From assembly GCF_932526225.1 (NCBI RefSeq), contig NC_064038.1, positions 18,936,649 through 19,000,648 of the forward strand: a stretch of 64,000 bases of DNA. The letters are read 5' to 3'. Under the pieces are notes generated by a model, which had not been told where the DNA came from, searched no databases, and worked only from the letters and a program-made list of their open reading frames with translations. Source of the DNA: Nematostella vectensis. Lineage: Eukaryota > Cnidaria > Anthozoa > Actiniaria > Edwardsiidae. Every line of letters starts with the position of its first letter. Position 1 is the first letter of the stretch. Position numbers and translations under genes: made by a program. Below are positions 53,690 through 64,000 of the stretch, one piece after another.

Positions 53690-53871
53690 TCAGTTGTTCC
53701 CTAAGACCGCCCTGTGTATTTTTTTCAATGATGTGGTCAATTTGTAGAGGCCGGGAGAGTTTTTAATCTCTTTCACTTGGACGGGAACTAAGGCATCTAA
53801 GCTTTCTATCCAGCTGGCTTCATCGTAGTGAAAAGCGTACAGGCCTTTTTCCGCAGTGGCCTTGAACCACA
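53690..53871 (-). pseudogene. Duplicated 3' part of recombinase exon 9 (U7, first)
   Basis: Same fragment as in U6, ending at the stop complement 53690-53692. Confidence 0.8.
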
Positions 53872-53994
53872 CTGTATTTTTTTGCTCCACCATTGTAATG
53901 GATAGTCTCTAGATTCAAAGAATGGCCTATCAATACTCTGATATTCGAGCTTCTTGACAAACATGTTCATTCACCTGAGAGATTATTTGTACAT

Positions 53995-54133
<139 letters not shown>

Positions 54134-54219
54134 GGTAAGGATTATCACTTTTCCTTCCAGGTAACCAAACAGAATGCATCCTCATCAAATCACTATCCAC
54201 AGTCCTTCACAGTATGTTA

Positions 54220-54401
54220 TCAGTTGTTCCCTAAGACCGCCCTGTGTATTTTTTTCAATGATGTGGTCAATTTGTAGAGGCCGGGAGAGTTTTTAATCTC
54301 TTTCACTTGGACGGGAACTAAGGCATCTAAGCTTTCTATCCAGCTGGCTTCATCGTAGTGAAAAGCGTACAGGCCTTTTTCCGCAGTGGCCTTGAACCAC
54401 A
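54220..54401 (-). pseudogene. Duplicated 3' part of recombinase exon 9 (U7, second)
   Basis: A further tandem copy of the same fragment, 530 bp to the right of the first. Confidence 0.8.
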
Positions 54402-54524
54402 CTGTATTTTTTTGCTCCACCATTGTAATGGATAGTCTCTAGATTCAAAGAATGGCCTATTAATACTCTGATATTCGAGCTTCTTGACAAACATGTTCAT
54501 TCACCTGAGAGATTATTTGTACAT

Positions 54525-54636
<112 letters not shown>

Positions 54637-54722
54637 GGTAAGGATTATCACTTTTCCTTCCAGGTAACCAAACAGAATGCATCCTCATCAAATCACTATC
54701 CACAGTCCTTCACAGTATGTTA

Positions 54723-55519
54723 TCAGTTGTTCCCTAAGACCGCCCTGTGTATTTTTTTCAATGATGTGGTCAATTTGTAGAGGCCGGGAGAGTTTTTAAT
54801 CTCTTTCACTTGGACGGGAACTAATGCATCTAAGCTTTCTATCCTGGCTTCATCGTAGTGAAAAGCGTACAGACCTTTTTCCGCAGTGGCCTTGAACCAC
54901 AGTAGCGAAGCCTTTCTACCGGGCATGAGGTTCTGAATTCTAGCTAGCAGAATGTTCGGATTTGCCAGAGTGCTGCCTTCTACTGTGAGAGCAACCCAGC
55001 TACCTTTATCAAGCCCTGCATTTCTGTCGGACGGCTGAGCTGATAGTGACTCGATTGTATTTTCTGCTAATTCTGAAGCAAGGCTGACAGCCAAACTCTT
55101 CTTTTCGCTGGAATTTCTACGGTCATAGGTGAGTTGAGCTTGCTTCCTTGTGTGTCTCAAGGCCGACGCCAAACTGTCTTTCATTGCGTCGGTGCACTGG
55201 CTGATAAAACAAAAGAAAGAAAGTCCTGGTTGTGAATTTTGCTTGTGATGTGTAAGTTATCATTACAGAATCGTTTTATTCGTGAAGAAAATGGCTGATA
55301 AACACAGCATGGTGCCGTCCAGAGTCTTGTGGGGGAGTGAGTGATAATAGTCTGCAATGTCATCTACTTAGCATGGAATTCTCACCTGTCCCCATAACAA
55401 TAAGTCACGAAAGAGCTTCTCAGAAGGTGCAAGTTGACACTCACTCCTGTTAGGTGGTAAAAGACAGACTTCATGTGGGTTGAGAATGCGGGACCACTAA
55501 AGGGTTTTCCTTTATCTGT
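54723..55519 (-). pseudogene. Orphan recombinase exons 8 and 9 next to the long telomeric block
   Basis: Exon 8 is 55386-55519 and exon 9 is 54723-55200, with the HLLRSSFVTY and LTYDRR motifs. Exon 9 has an in-frame 3 bp deletion (EARIES for EASWIES). To the right, where exons 1-7 should follow after the telomeric block, there is unrelated DNA, so this half-gene has no promoter or N-terminal exons. It marks the outer end of the array. Confidence 0.85.
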
Positions 55520-55889
55520 CTAAAAACAAAAAGAAGTAAAGAATCACTCATCAATTCAATATCAATTCAAATGCAATGTTTTTTTTTCCATGTAACCCCC
55601 CTCCCCCCCTCCCCCCAAATTAGGGGGTTAAAAAATGACCCCACAAAGGGATAGTAGTTGTTTTAAATGCTTTCATAGTCACCCTATGTAGGATTGTTAG
55701 ATGTTCAAAATATTAATTCACCACCAAAACTAACCCTTCCTAGGATTGTAATGAGAGTATAACCTTTCCTGGGATGAGTGATGATGTACAAAATGTCTTG
55801 TTGGGGTGAGACAATTGGTTGAGATAACTTTTCAAAGATGACTATTTCGCTGGGTTACTTTAGAAAGATAATTCGCAACCTTATAAGAA

Positions 55890-58565
55890 TTAGGGTTAGG
55901 GTTAGGGTTAGGGTTAGGGTTAGGGTTAGGGTTAGGGTTAGGGTTAGGGTTAGGGTTAGGGTTAGGGTTAGGGTTAGGGTTAGGGTTAGGGTTAGGGTTA
56001 GGGTTAGGGTTAGGGTTAGGGTTAGGGTTAGGGTTAGGGTTAGGGTTAGGGTTAGGGTTAGGGTTAGGGTTAGGGTTAGGGTTAGGGTTAGGGTTAGGGT
56101 TAGGGTTAGGGTTAGGGTTAGGGTTAGGGTTAGGGTTAGGGTTAGGGTTAGGGTTAGGGTTAGGGTTAGGGTTAGGGTTAGGGTTAGGGTTAGGGTTAGG
56201 GTTAGGGTTAGGGTTAGGGTTAGGGTTAGGGTTAGGGTTAGGGTTAGGGTTAGGGTTAGGGTTAGGGTTAGGGTTAGGGTTAGGGTTAGGGTTAGGGTTA
56301 GGGTTAGGGTTAGGGTTAGGGTTAGGGTTAGGGTTAGGGTTAGGGTTAGGGTTAGGGTTAGGGTTAGGGTTAGGGTTAGGGTTAGGGTTAGGGTTAGGGT
56401 TAGGGTTAGGGTTAGGGTTAGGGTTAGGGTTAGGGTTAGGGTTAGGGTTAGGGTTAGGGTTAGGGTTAGGGTTAGGGTTAGGGTTAGGGTTAGGGTTAGG
56501 GTTAGGGTTAGGGTTAGGGTTAGGGTTAGGGTTAGGGTTAGGGTTAGGGTTAGGGTTAGGGTTAGGGTTAGGGTTAGGGTTAGGGTTAGGGTTAGGGTTA
56601 GGGTTAGGGTTAGGGTTAGGGTTAGGGTTAGGGTTAGGGTTAGGGTTAGGGTTAGGGTTAGGGTTAGGGTTAGGGTTAGGGTTAGGGTTAGGGTTAGGGT
56701 TAGGGTTAGGGTTAGGGTTAGGGTTAGGGTTAGGGTTAGGGTTAGGGTTAGGGTTAGGGTTAGGGTTAGGGTTAGGGTTAGGGTTAGGGTTAGGGTTAGG
56801 GTTAGGGTTAGGGTTAGGGTTAGGGTTAGGGTTAGGGTTAGGGTTAGGGTTAGGGTTAGGGTTAGGGTTAGGGTTAGGGTTAGGGTTAGGGTTAGGGTTA
56901 GGGTTAGGGTTAGGGTTAGGGTTAGGGTTAGGGTTAGGGTTAGGGTTAGGGTTAGGGTTAGGGTTAGGGTTAGGGTTAGGGTTAGGGTTAGGGTTAGGGT
57001 TAGGGTTAGGGTTAGGGTTAGGGTTAGGGTTAGGGTTAGGGTTAGGGTTAGGGTTAGGGTTAGGGTTAGGGTTAGGGTTAGGGTTAGGGTTAGGGTTAGG
57101 GTTAGGGTTAGGGTTAGGGTTAGGGTTAGGGTTAGGGTTAGGGTTAGGGTTAGGGTTAGGGTTAGGGTTAGGGTTAGGGTTAGGGTTAGGGTTAGGGTTA
57201 GGGTTAGGGTTAGGGTTAGGGTTAGGGTTAGGGTTAGGGTTAGGGTTAGGGTTAGGGTTAGGGTTAGGGTTAGGGTTAGGGTTAGGGTTAGGGTTAGGGT
57301 TAGGGTTAGGGTTAGGGTTAGGGTTAGGGTTAGGGTTAGGGTTAGGGTTAGGGTTAGGGTTAGGGTTAGGGTTAGGGTTAGGGTTAGGGTTAGGGTTAGG
57401 GTTAGGGTTAGGGTTAGGGTTAGGGTTAGGGTTAGGGTTAGGGTTAGGGTTAGGGTTAGGGTTAGGGTTAGGGTTAGGGTTAGGGTTAGGGTTAGGGTTA
57501 GGGTTAGGGTTAGGGTTAGGGTTAGGGTTAGGGTTAGGGTTAGGGTTAGGGTTAGGGTTAGGGTTAGGGTTAGGGTTAGGGTTAGGGTTAGGGTTAGGGT
57601 TAGGGTTAGGGTTAGGGTTAGGGTTAGGGTTAGGGTTAGGGTTAGGGTTAGGGTTAGGGTTAGGGTTAGGGTTAGGGTTAGGGTTAGGGTTAGGGTTAGG
57701 GTTAGGGTTAGGGTTAGGGTTAGGGTTAGGGTTAGGGTTAGGGTTAGGGTTAGGGTTAGGGTTAGGGTTAGGGTTAGGGTTAGGGTTAGGGTTAGGGTTA
57801 GGGTTAGGGTTAGGGTTAGGGTTAGGGTTAGGGTTAGGGTTAGGGTTAGGGTTAGGGTTAGGGTTAGGGTTAGGGTTAGGGTTAGGGTTAGGGTTAGGGT
57901 TAGGGTTAGGGTTAGGGTTAGGGTTAGGGTTAGGGTTAGGGTTAGGGTTAGGGTTAGGGTTAGGGTTAGGGTTAGGGTTAGGGTTAGGGTTAGGGTTAGG
58001 GTTAGGGTTAGGGTTAGGGTTAGGGTTAGGGTTAGGGTTAGGGTTAGGGTTAGGGTTAGGGTTAGGGTTAGGGTTAGGGTTAGGGTTAGGGTTAGGGTTA
58101 GGGTTAGGGTTAGGGTTAGGGTTAGGGTTAGGGTTAGGGTTAGGGTTAGGGTTAGGGTTAGGGTTAGGGTTAGGGTTAGGGTTAGGGTTAGGGTTAGGGT
58201 TAGGGTTAGGGTTAGGGTTAGGGTTAGGGTTAGGGTTAGGGTTAGGGTTAGGGTTAGGGTTAGGGTTAGGGTTAGGGTTAGGGTTAGGGTTAGGGTTAGG
58301 GTTAGGGTTAGGGTTAGGGTTAGGGTTAGGGTTAGGGTTAGGGTTAGGGTTAGGGTTAGGGTTAGGGTTAGGGTTAGGGTTAGGGTTAGGGTTAGGGTTA
58401 GGGTTAGGGTTAGGGTTAGGGTTAGGGTTAGGGTTAGGGTTAGGGTTAGGGTTAGGGTTAGGGTTAGGGTTAGGGTTAGGGTTAGGGTTAGGGTTAGGGT
58501 TAGGGTTAGGGTTAGGGTTAGGGTTAGGGTTAGGGTTAGGGTTAGGGTTAGGGTTAGGGTTAGGG
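55890..58565 (+). repeat. Long telomeric array, (TTAGGG)446
   Basis: 2676 bp, exactly 446 hexamers, and I saw no variant in it. The G-rich strand is on plus, so a chromosome end would be to the right, as expected if the 5S array and the units are subtelomeric. Long open frames here (Asn-Pro, Arg-Val, Thr-Leu repeats) are artefacts of the hexamer. The block is followed by non-telomeric DNA, so it is interstitial in this assembly. Confidence 0.98.
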
Positions 58566-58575
58566 CTATCATCCC

Positions 58576-58753
58576 GGTGGAATTTGACCGAAATTAGGTG
58601 GAATTTGACCGAATTTTCGGTCAAATTCCACCAAGATAGTGGAATTTGACCGGGATGGTGGAATTTGACCGAAAGTGGTGGAATTTGACCGTTTTTGGTG
58701 GAATTCGACCGACAAAATATGGAATTTGACCGTTTTTTGGTGGAATTTGACTG
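58576..58753. repeat. Nine phased copies of GGTGGAATTTGACCG
   Basis: Copies start near 58576, 58597, 58638, 58657, 58677, 58697, 58718 and 58739, with one inverted copy at 58618-58632. Spacing is 20-21 bp, close to two helical turns, and the linkers differ in sequence. The first copy starts 10 bp after the telomeric array. The layout resembles a protein-binding iteron array. No factor is identified. Confidence 0.85.
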
Positions 58754-58788
58754 TGGGCCGAGGTGGAGATCGACCGCCGAAATTTTTT

Positions 58789-58810
58789 CTAAGTGCCACT
58801 GGGCACTTAG
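58789..58810. repeat. Perfect 9 bp hairpin
   Basis: CTAAGTGCC and GGCACTTAG around ACTG, between the phased motifs and the 41 bp repeats. Confidence 0.6.
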
Positions 58811-58884
58811 TCTCTGGCGATGTTTAAGCATGAGATTAAGGGTAAGGGGGGTTTCGACGTGGGTTTAAGCCTCGGGTTAAGGGT

Positions 58885-59290
58885 CAGGGGGGGCTGCAAC
58901 ACGTGTTTAAGCATAGGGTTAAGGGTTCTGGGGCCCTTTACTTGGGTTTAAGCATGGGATTAAGGGTTCTGGGGCCCTTAACTCGGGTTTAAGCATGGGG
59001 TTAAGTGTTCTGGGGCCCTTAAGTCGGGTTTAAGCATGGGATTAAGGGTTCTAGGGCCCTTAACTCGGGTTTAAGCATAGGGTGAAGGGTTCTGGGGCCC
59101 TTTACTTGGGTTTAAGCATGGGTTGAAGGGTTCTGGGGCCCTTAACTCGGGTTTAAGCATGGGGTTAAGGGTTCTGGGGCCCTTAAGTCGGGTTTAAGCA
59201 TGGGGTTAAGGGTTCTGGGGCCCTTAACTCGGGTTTAAGCATGGGGTTAAGGGTTCTGGGGCCCTTAACTCGGGTTTAAAGCTTAGTTGA
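58885..59290. repeat. 41 bp tandem repeat with TTAAGGG and GGGGCCC
   Basis: About nine to ten monomers built on GGGTTTAAGCATGGGGTTAAGG followed by GTTCTGGGGCCCTTAACTC, with TTCTGGGGCCC near 58926, 58967, 59008, 59049, 59090, 59131, 59172, 59213 and 59254. Two more copies lie at about 59575-59670. The TTAAGGG motif looks like a degenerate telomeric hexamer. No gene is seen. Confidence 0.85.
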
Positions 59291-60008
59291 AGGGTGTAGG
59301 GTGCTTCTATCTCAAGTTTGAGGCAATCTGATCGACTTTAGCGAAGTTTACGCTCGCGAAAAAACTTTTTTATGCGTTGAGGTATGGAGAAATCATTGCA
59401 TATGTGGCTTACCCCCGACATTATGGCGTCGTATACGAAGTTTGGGGTTAAGGGCACTTTCCTAACTCATGGTTTAAGGGTAAGGGTGCACTTAACTCAG
59501 GTTTGAGGCTTCCTTGAAGGGTAAGGGTGTCCTTTACTTAGGTTCCTGACTTGATTCAAGAGTTCTGGTGCACTTATCTCGTGTTTAAGCATGGGGTTAA
59601 GGGTTCTGGGACCCTTAACCACGGTTTAAGCATGGGGTTAAGGGTTCTGGGGCCCTCAACTCGGGTTTAAGGCTTAGTTGAAGAGTGTAGGGTGCTTCTA
59701 TCTCAAGTTTGAGGCAATCTGATCAACTCTAGCAAAGTCTACGCTCGCGAAAAAACTTTTTTATGCGTTGAGGTATGGAGAAATCATTGCATATGTGGCT
59801 TACCCCCGACATTTTCGCGTCGTATACGAAGTTTGGGGTTAAGGGTACTTTCCTAACTCAGGTTTAACGATTTTGTGCCAAGTTTGAGGCATTCTGACCA
59901 ATATTCGCGAAGTTCACGCTCGCGAAAAAACTTTTTTATGCGTTGAGGTATGGAGAAATCATTGCATATGTGGCTTACCCCCGACATTATGGCGTCGTAT
60001 ACAAGATA
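59278..60008. repeat. Triplicated segment with the GCTCGCGAAAAAACTTTTTT motif
   Basis: Three diverged copies at about 59278-59468, 59668-59860 and 59879-60005 share GCTCGCGAAAAAACTTTTTT, ATGCGTTGAGGTATGGAG and GTGGCTTACCCCCGACATT. The first two also share the lead-in GCTTAGTTGAAG. No coding frame is conserved. Confidence 0.75.
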
Positions 60009-60009
60009 A

Positions 60010-63000
60010 GGGGGTAAGGGGGTAAGGGTTAATGGGTCAGTTTAGGGAATCAAGCAACCAAACTTGGTAGGGACAGAGCCTGATAGGTGCTGATGATGGC
60101 TATGTGCTCAATTTTGTCACTTGTTCAAGACTGGAGGCTGTCCTTTAGTCTTAAAATTACGGTATATGTACCCAAAAATTGAGGTTTTCAGCTAGATTTG
60201 AAATCTCACTGGTTGCCATAGCAACACCCCACAACCATGAATGACACGTCAAAATCATTGTCAGCTATTGGGCTATCACCTCCTGCAGTTTGGTCTCGAT
60301 CGCAGATAATGCAACGGAGTTATAGTGATTCTTGGAGACCCACTATTTGGGTATCTTGACTGGGCACCCCCCTATTTTTCACGAATGCACGTAGGTTTGA
60401 AGCTCTGTATCGTGCCAAAAAAGATGTCTAGGACCATCAATCTACACAAAAGTAAAGAACCGCAATAGCAGATAGCAAATTTATAAGATAAGAGCCTGTA
60501 CTTGAATATTTCAGGGAGAACAAGACGTTCAAAATCCAAAAAACTGACCCCCCAGGAGAATGGGGTCATTTTGCATACAATTTTGGCCCTTCCAAGAATC
60601 GCTGTATCTTTGTGGAATTGCTTTCAAACTCAATCAAACTATCAGAGCTGACAGCCCAATAGCTGACAAAAGTTTTGGCGTGTCAAGTGTTGGTTTCCAT
60701 GGTAACCCTAGTGAGATATTCTACCTTGCGTTCAGTCAATTTTTGTCATATTTTGTTACATTTTTTTTTAAAACAAACAAAACAGTAAGATTCCTCAAGG
60801 CCTCTGCAACAAATCACCAATACATTTGTTTTACAAAATATCCTGTTGTGACACCTTAAGTAGTGCATATTCTAAGGTAAGTGGAGAATTTCTCTATATA
60901 GTTGTGTTTGGGGCTGGTGCAAAAAATGTTCCTGTCCATCAATCACCATCATACTTGCAAACCTGATAGCAGGGATAATGTGCTTCACAACAATGTGTCA
61001 AGATTTGGTATCCATGGTAACCGTGATAAGATATAATGCCTTGAACTTGGCCAACATTGATAGATTTGGGTGCAAATTTTTTTAAAAACCAACTACACAG
61101 GATGATACCTCAATGCCTCTGCAACAAATCCCAAATACATGTGTTCTACAAAAAATTCTATTGTGACACCTTAAATAGCCAATAAACCAAGGTAGGTGGT
61201 GTGTTACCGGTCATAACTCGGACAGTTTAAGGATACAAAAGACCAAACTTGGTAGGCTCAGAGCCAAGTAGGTGCTAATGATGCCTATGTGCTCAATTGG
61301 TCCCTTACTTGAACGTGGAGGCTGCCTTGTAGCCGCAAGATTACTGTATATGTACCCAAGAATGGAGATTCTAAGGTAGATTTGAAAATTCACAGGTTGC
61401 CATAGCAACACCCCACAACCATGACTGACACGCCAAAATCGTTGTTAGCTATTCATCTATCACCACCTGGAGTTTGATTCAGATCGAAGTTAATGCAATC
61501 GAGTTATGGCGATTCTTGGAGACCCATTTAATGTGTATATTGACTGGAAATTTCATGAAAAAGCATATAATTTATGACCCTCCAAGAATCGATGTATCTT
61601 TGTCGCATTATATCTGAACTTAACCAAAGTACTAGAGGTGATAGCCCAATAGTTGAGAAGAGTTTTGGCGTGTCATGCAGTGTTCTGAAGTGTTGCTATG
61701 GTAACCAGTGAATTTTCAAAGTAAGTGAAGATCTACCAAAAAATACGGTTTCGGCTGAGTTTGAGCCTTCACAGGTTGCCATAGCAACACCCAACAACCA
61801 TGACGGACTCGCCAAAATCGTTGTTAGCTATTCATCTATCACCTCCTGGTGTTTGATTCAGATCGAAGGTAATGCAACCGAGTTATGGCGATTCTTGGAG
61901 ACCCACTTTATGGGTATATTGACTGGAAATTTCATGAAAAAGCATACCATATATGACCCTCAAAGAATCGATGTATCTTCGTCGCATTATATCGAAACTT
62001 AACCAAACCACCAGAGGTGATAGCCCAATAGTTGACAAGAGTTTTGGCGTGTCATTTACTGTTGTGGAGTGTTGCTATGGTGACCACTGAATTTTCAAAG
62101 TAGGGGTAAATGTACCAAAAATTAAGGTTTTTGGGTAAGTTTGAGCATTCACAGGTTACCATAGCAACACCCCATAACCATGAGTGACACGCCAAAATCG
62201 TTGCCAGCTATTCATCTATCACCTTCTGGAGTTTGATATAGATCGAAGGTAATGCAACCGAGTTATGGCGATTCTTGGAGACCCAGTTTATGGGTATATT
62301 GACTGGAAATTTCATGAAAAAGCATACCATTTATGACCCTCCAAGAATCGATGTATCTTCGTCGCATTATATCGAAACTTAACCAAACCACCAGAGGTGA
62401 TAGCCCAATAGTGGACAAAAGTTTTGACGTGTCAAGTGTCGGTTTCCATGGTAACCCTGGTGAGATATCTTACCTTGCGTTCAGTCAATTTTTGTCATAT
62501 TTTGTTTCATTTTTTTTAAAAAACAAACAAAACCGTAAGATTCCTCAAGGCCTCTGCAACAAATCACCAATACATTTGTTCTACAAAATATCCTGTTGTG
62601 ACACCTTAAGTAGTGCATATTCTAAGGTAAGTGGTGAATTTCTCTATATAGTTGTGTTTGGGGCTGGTGCATAAAATGTTCCTGTCCATCAATCACCATC
62701 ATACTTGCAAACCTGATAGCAGAGATAATGTGCTTTACATCAATGTGTCAAGATTTGGTATCCATGGTAACCGTGATAAGATATAATGCCTTGAACTTGG
62801 CCAACATTGATAGATTTGGGTGCAAATTTTTTTAAAAACCAACTACACAGGATGATACCTCAATGCCTCTGCAACAAATCCCATATACATGTGTTCTACA
62901 AAAAATTCTATTGTGACACCTTAAATAGCCAATAAACCAAGGTAGGTGGTGTCTTACCGGTCATAACTCGGACAGTTTAAGGATACAAAGGACCAAACTT

Positions 63001-64000
63001 GGTAGGCTCAGAGCCAAGTAGGTGCTAATGATGCCTATGTGCATCATTGGTCCCTTACTTAAACGTGGAGGTTGCCTTGTAGCCGCAAGATTACTGTATA
63101 TGTACCCAAGAGTGGAGATTCTAAGGTAGATTTGAAAATTCACAGGTTGCCATAGCAACACCCCACAACCATGACTGACACGCCAAAATCGTTGTCAGCT
63201 ATTCGTCTATCACCTCCTGGTGTTTGATTCAGATCGAAGGTAATGCAACCGAGTTATGGCGATTCTTGGAGACCCATTTAATGGGTATATTGACTGGAAA
63301 TTTCATGAAAAAGCATACCATTTATGACCCTCCAAGAATCGATGTATCTTCGTCGCATTATATCGAAACTTAACCAAACCACCAGAGGTGATAGCCCAAT
63401 AGTTGAGACGAGTTTTAGCGTGTCATTCACTGTTCTGAAGTGTTGCTATCGTAACCGGTGAATTTTCAAAGTAAGTGAAGATCTACCAAAAAATACGGTT
63501 TCGGCTGAGTTTGAGTTTTCACAGGTTGCCATAGCAACACTCCACAACCATAACTGACACAACAAAATCGTTGTCAGCTATTCGTCTATCACCTCCTGGA
63601 GTTTAATCCAGATCGAAGGTAATGCAACCGAGTTATGGCGATTCTTGGAGACCCACTTTATGGGTATATTGACTGGAAATTTCATGAAAAAGCATACCAT
63701 TTATGACCCTCCAAGAATCGATGTATCTTCGTCGCATTATATCGAAACTTAACCAAACCACCAGAGGTGATAGCCCAATAGTTGAGAAGAGTTTTGGCGT
63801 GTCATTTACTGTTGTGGAGTGTTGCTATGGTGACCACTGATTTTTCAAAGTAGGAGTAAATGTACCAAAAATTAAGGTTTTTGGGTAAGTTTGAGCCTTC
63901 ACAGGTTGCCATAGCAACACCTCACAACCATGACTGACACGACAAAATTGTTGTCAGCTATTCATCTACCACCTCCTGGAGGTTGATCTAGATCGAAGCT
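60010..64000. repeat. Higher-order repeat, about 1.75 kb period with about 380 bp sub-units
   Basis: GGTTTCCATGGTAACCCT recurs at 60692 and 62441 (1749 bp apart), and the surrounding 1.7 kb follows. Inside, a block with GAGTTATGGCGATTCTTGGA and TATTGACTGGAAATTTCATG recurs near 61510, 61889, 62269, 63260 and 63639 (about 379-380 bp steps). Most sub-units have inverted arms CGATTCTTGGA and TCCAAGAATCG about 60 bp apart, and a GTTGCCATAGCAAC palindrome. Open frames of 60-110 codons are repeated copies without gene features. The repeat runs off the window end. Confidence 0.8.

Noticed and set aside
55890-58800. Head-to-head telomere fusion
   Set aside because: Only TTAGGG orientation is present. 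No CCCTAA arm follows the block.
55832-58831. Open frames of 900-1000 codons over the telomeric block
   Set aside because: They are Asn-Pro, Arg-Val and Thr-Leu dipeptide repeats produced by a stop-free hexamer. No gene is implied.
60372-63161. Small genes in the right-hand region
   Set aside because: The 60-110 codon frames are repeated copies within a satellite, without splice sites, conserved starts or recognisable domains.

Overview
The window is eukaryotic and almost certainly metazoan. It has a metazoan-type 5S rRNA tandem array, TTAGGG telomeric repeats, and several genes split by short GT-AG introns. GTTGCCATGGCAAC-type dispersed repeats recall marine invertebrates such as sponges or cnidarians, but that placement is a weak guess. 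Layout: (1) 1-11683 holds 63 head-to-tail 5S rRNA genes with an exact 186 bp period. The last gene is cut inside its 3' end and joined to TTAGGG repeats. (2) 11711-55889 holds seven tandem units, called U1 to U7 here, mostly 5.35-6.4 kb (U1 is 9.7 kb). They are separated by short telomeric blocks of 30-48 bp. (3) 55890-58565 is a perfect block of 446 TTAGGG repeats. (4) 58566-64000 is unrelated repeat-rich DNA: phased 20-21 bp motifs, a 41 bp tandem repeat, a triplicated segment, and a roughly 1.75 kb higher-order repeat built on about 380 bp units. No gene was found there. || The main result is a nine-exon minus-strand gene that can be assembled with every splice phase matching. It encodes a protein of about 545 residues with the full tyrosine recombinase signature: Arg253, Lys293, His372-x-x-Arg375, His402 and Tyr411. 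Exons 1-7 lie in one unit. Exons 8-9 lie at the right end of the unit to its left, so the telomeric block sits inside intron 7 of every copy. A single unit bounded by telomere repeats would therefore carry a circularly permuted, broken gene. The gene is whole only in a tandem array or in a circle closed at the telomeric repeat. This is best explained as a Crypton-like tyrosine-recombinase element that inserts into, or uses, telomeric DNA. A plain subtelomeric amplification of a gene with an intronic telomeric repeat is the alternative. Three copies are open (exons 1-7 in U4, U5 and U6) and three are damaged (U2, U3 and U7). U1 keeps only exons 6-7, and U7 carries orphan exons 8-9 against the long telomere block. 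|| Each unit also has a 204 bp repeat array with CRE (TGACGTCA) and E-box (CACGTG) motifs upstream of exon 1 (4 copies, 12 in U1), and TAA microsatellites just downstream of the stop codon. In U1 about 1.94 kb containing exons 1-5 is replaced by 4.26 kb of foreign DNA. That insert carries a partial multi-exon gene of unknown function on the plus strand.
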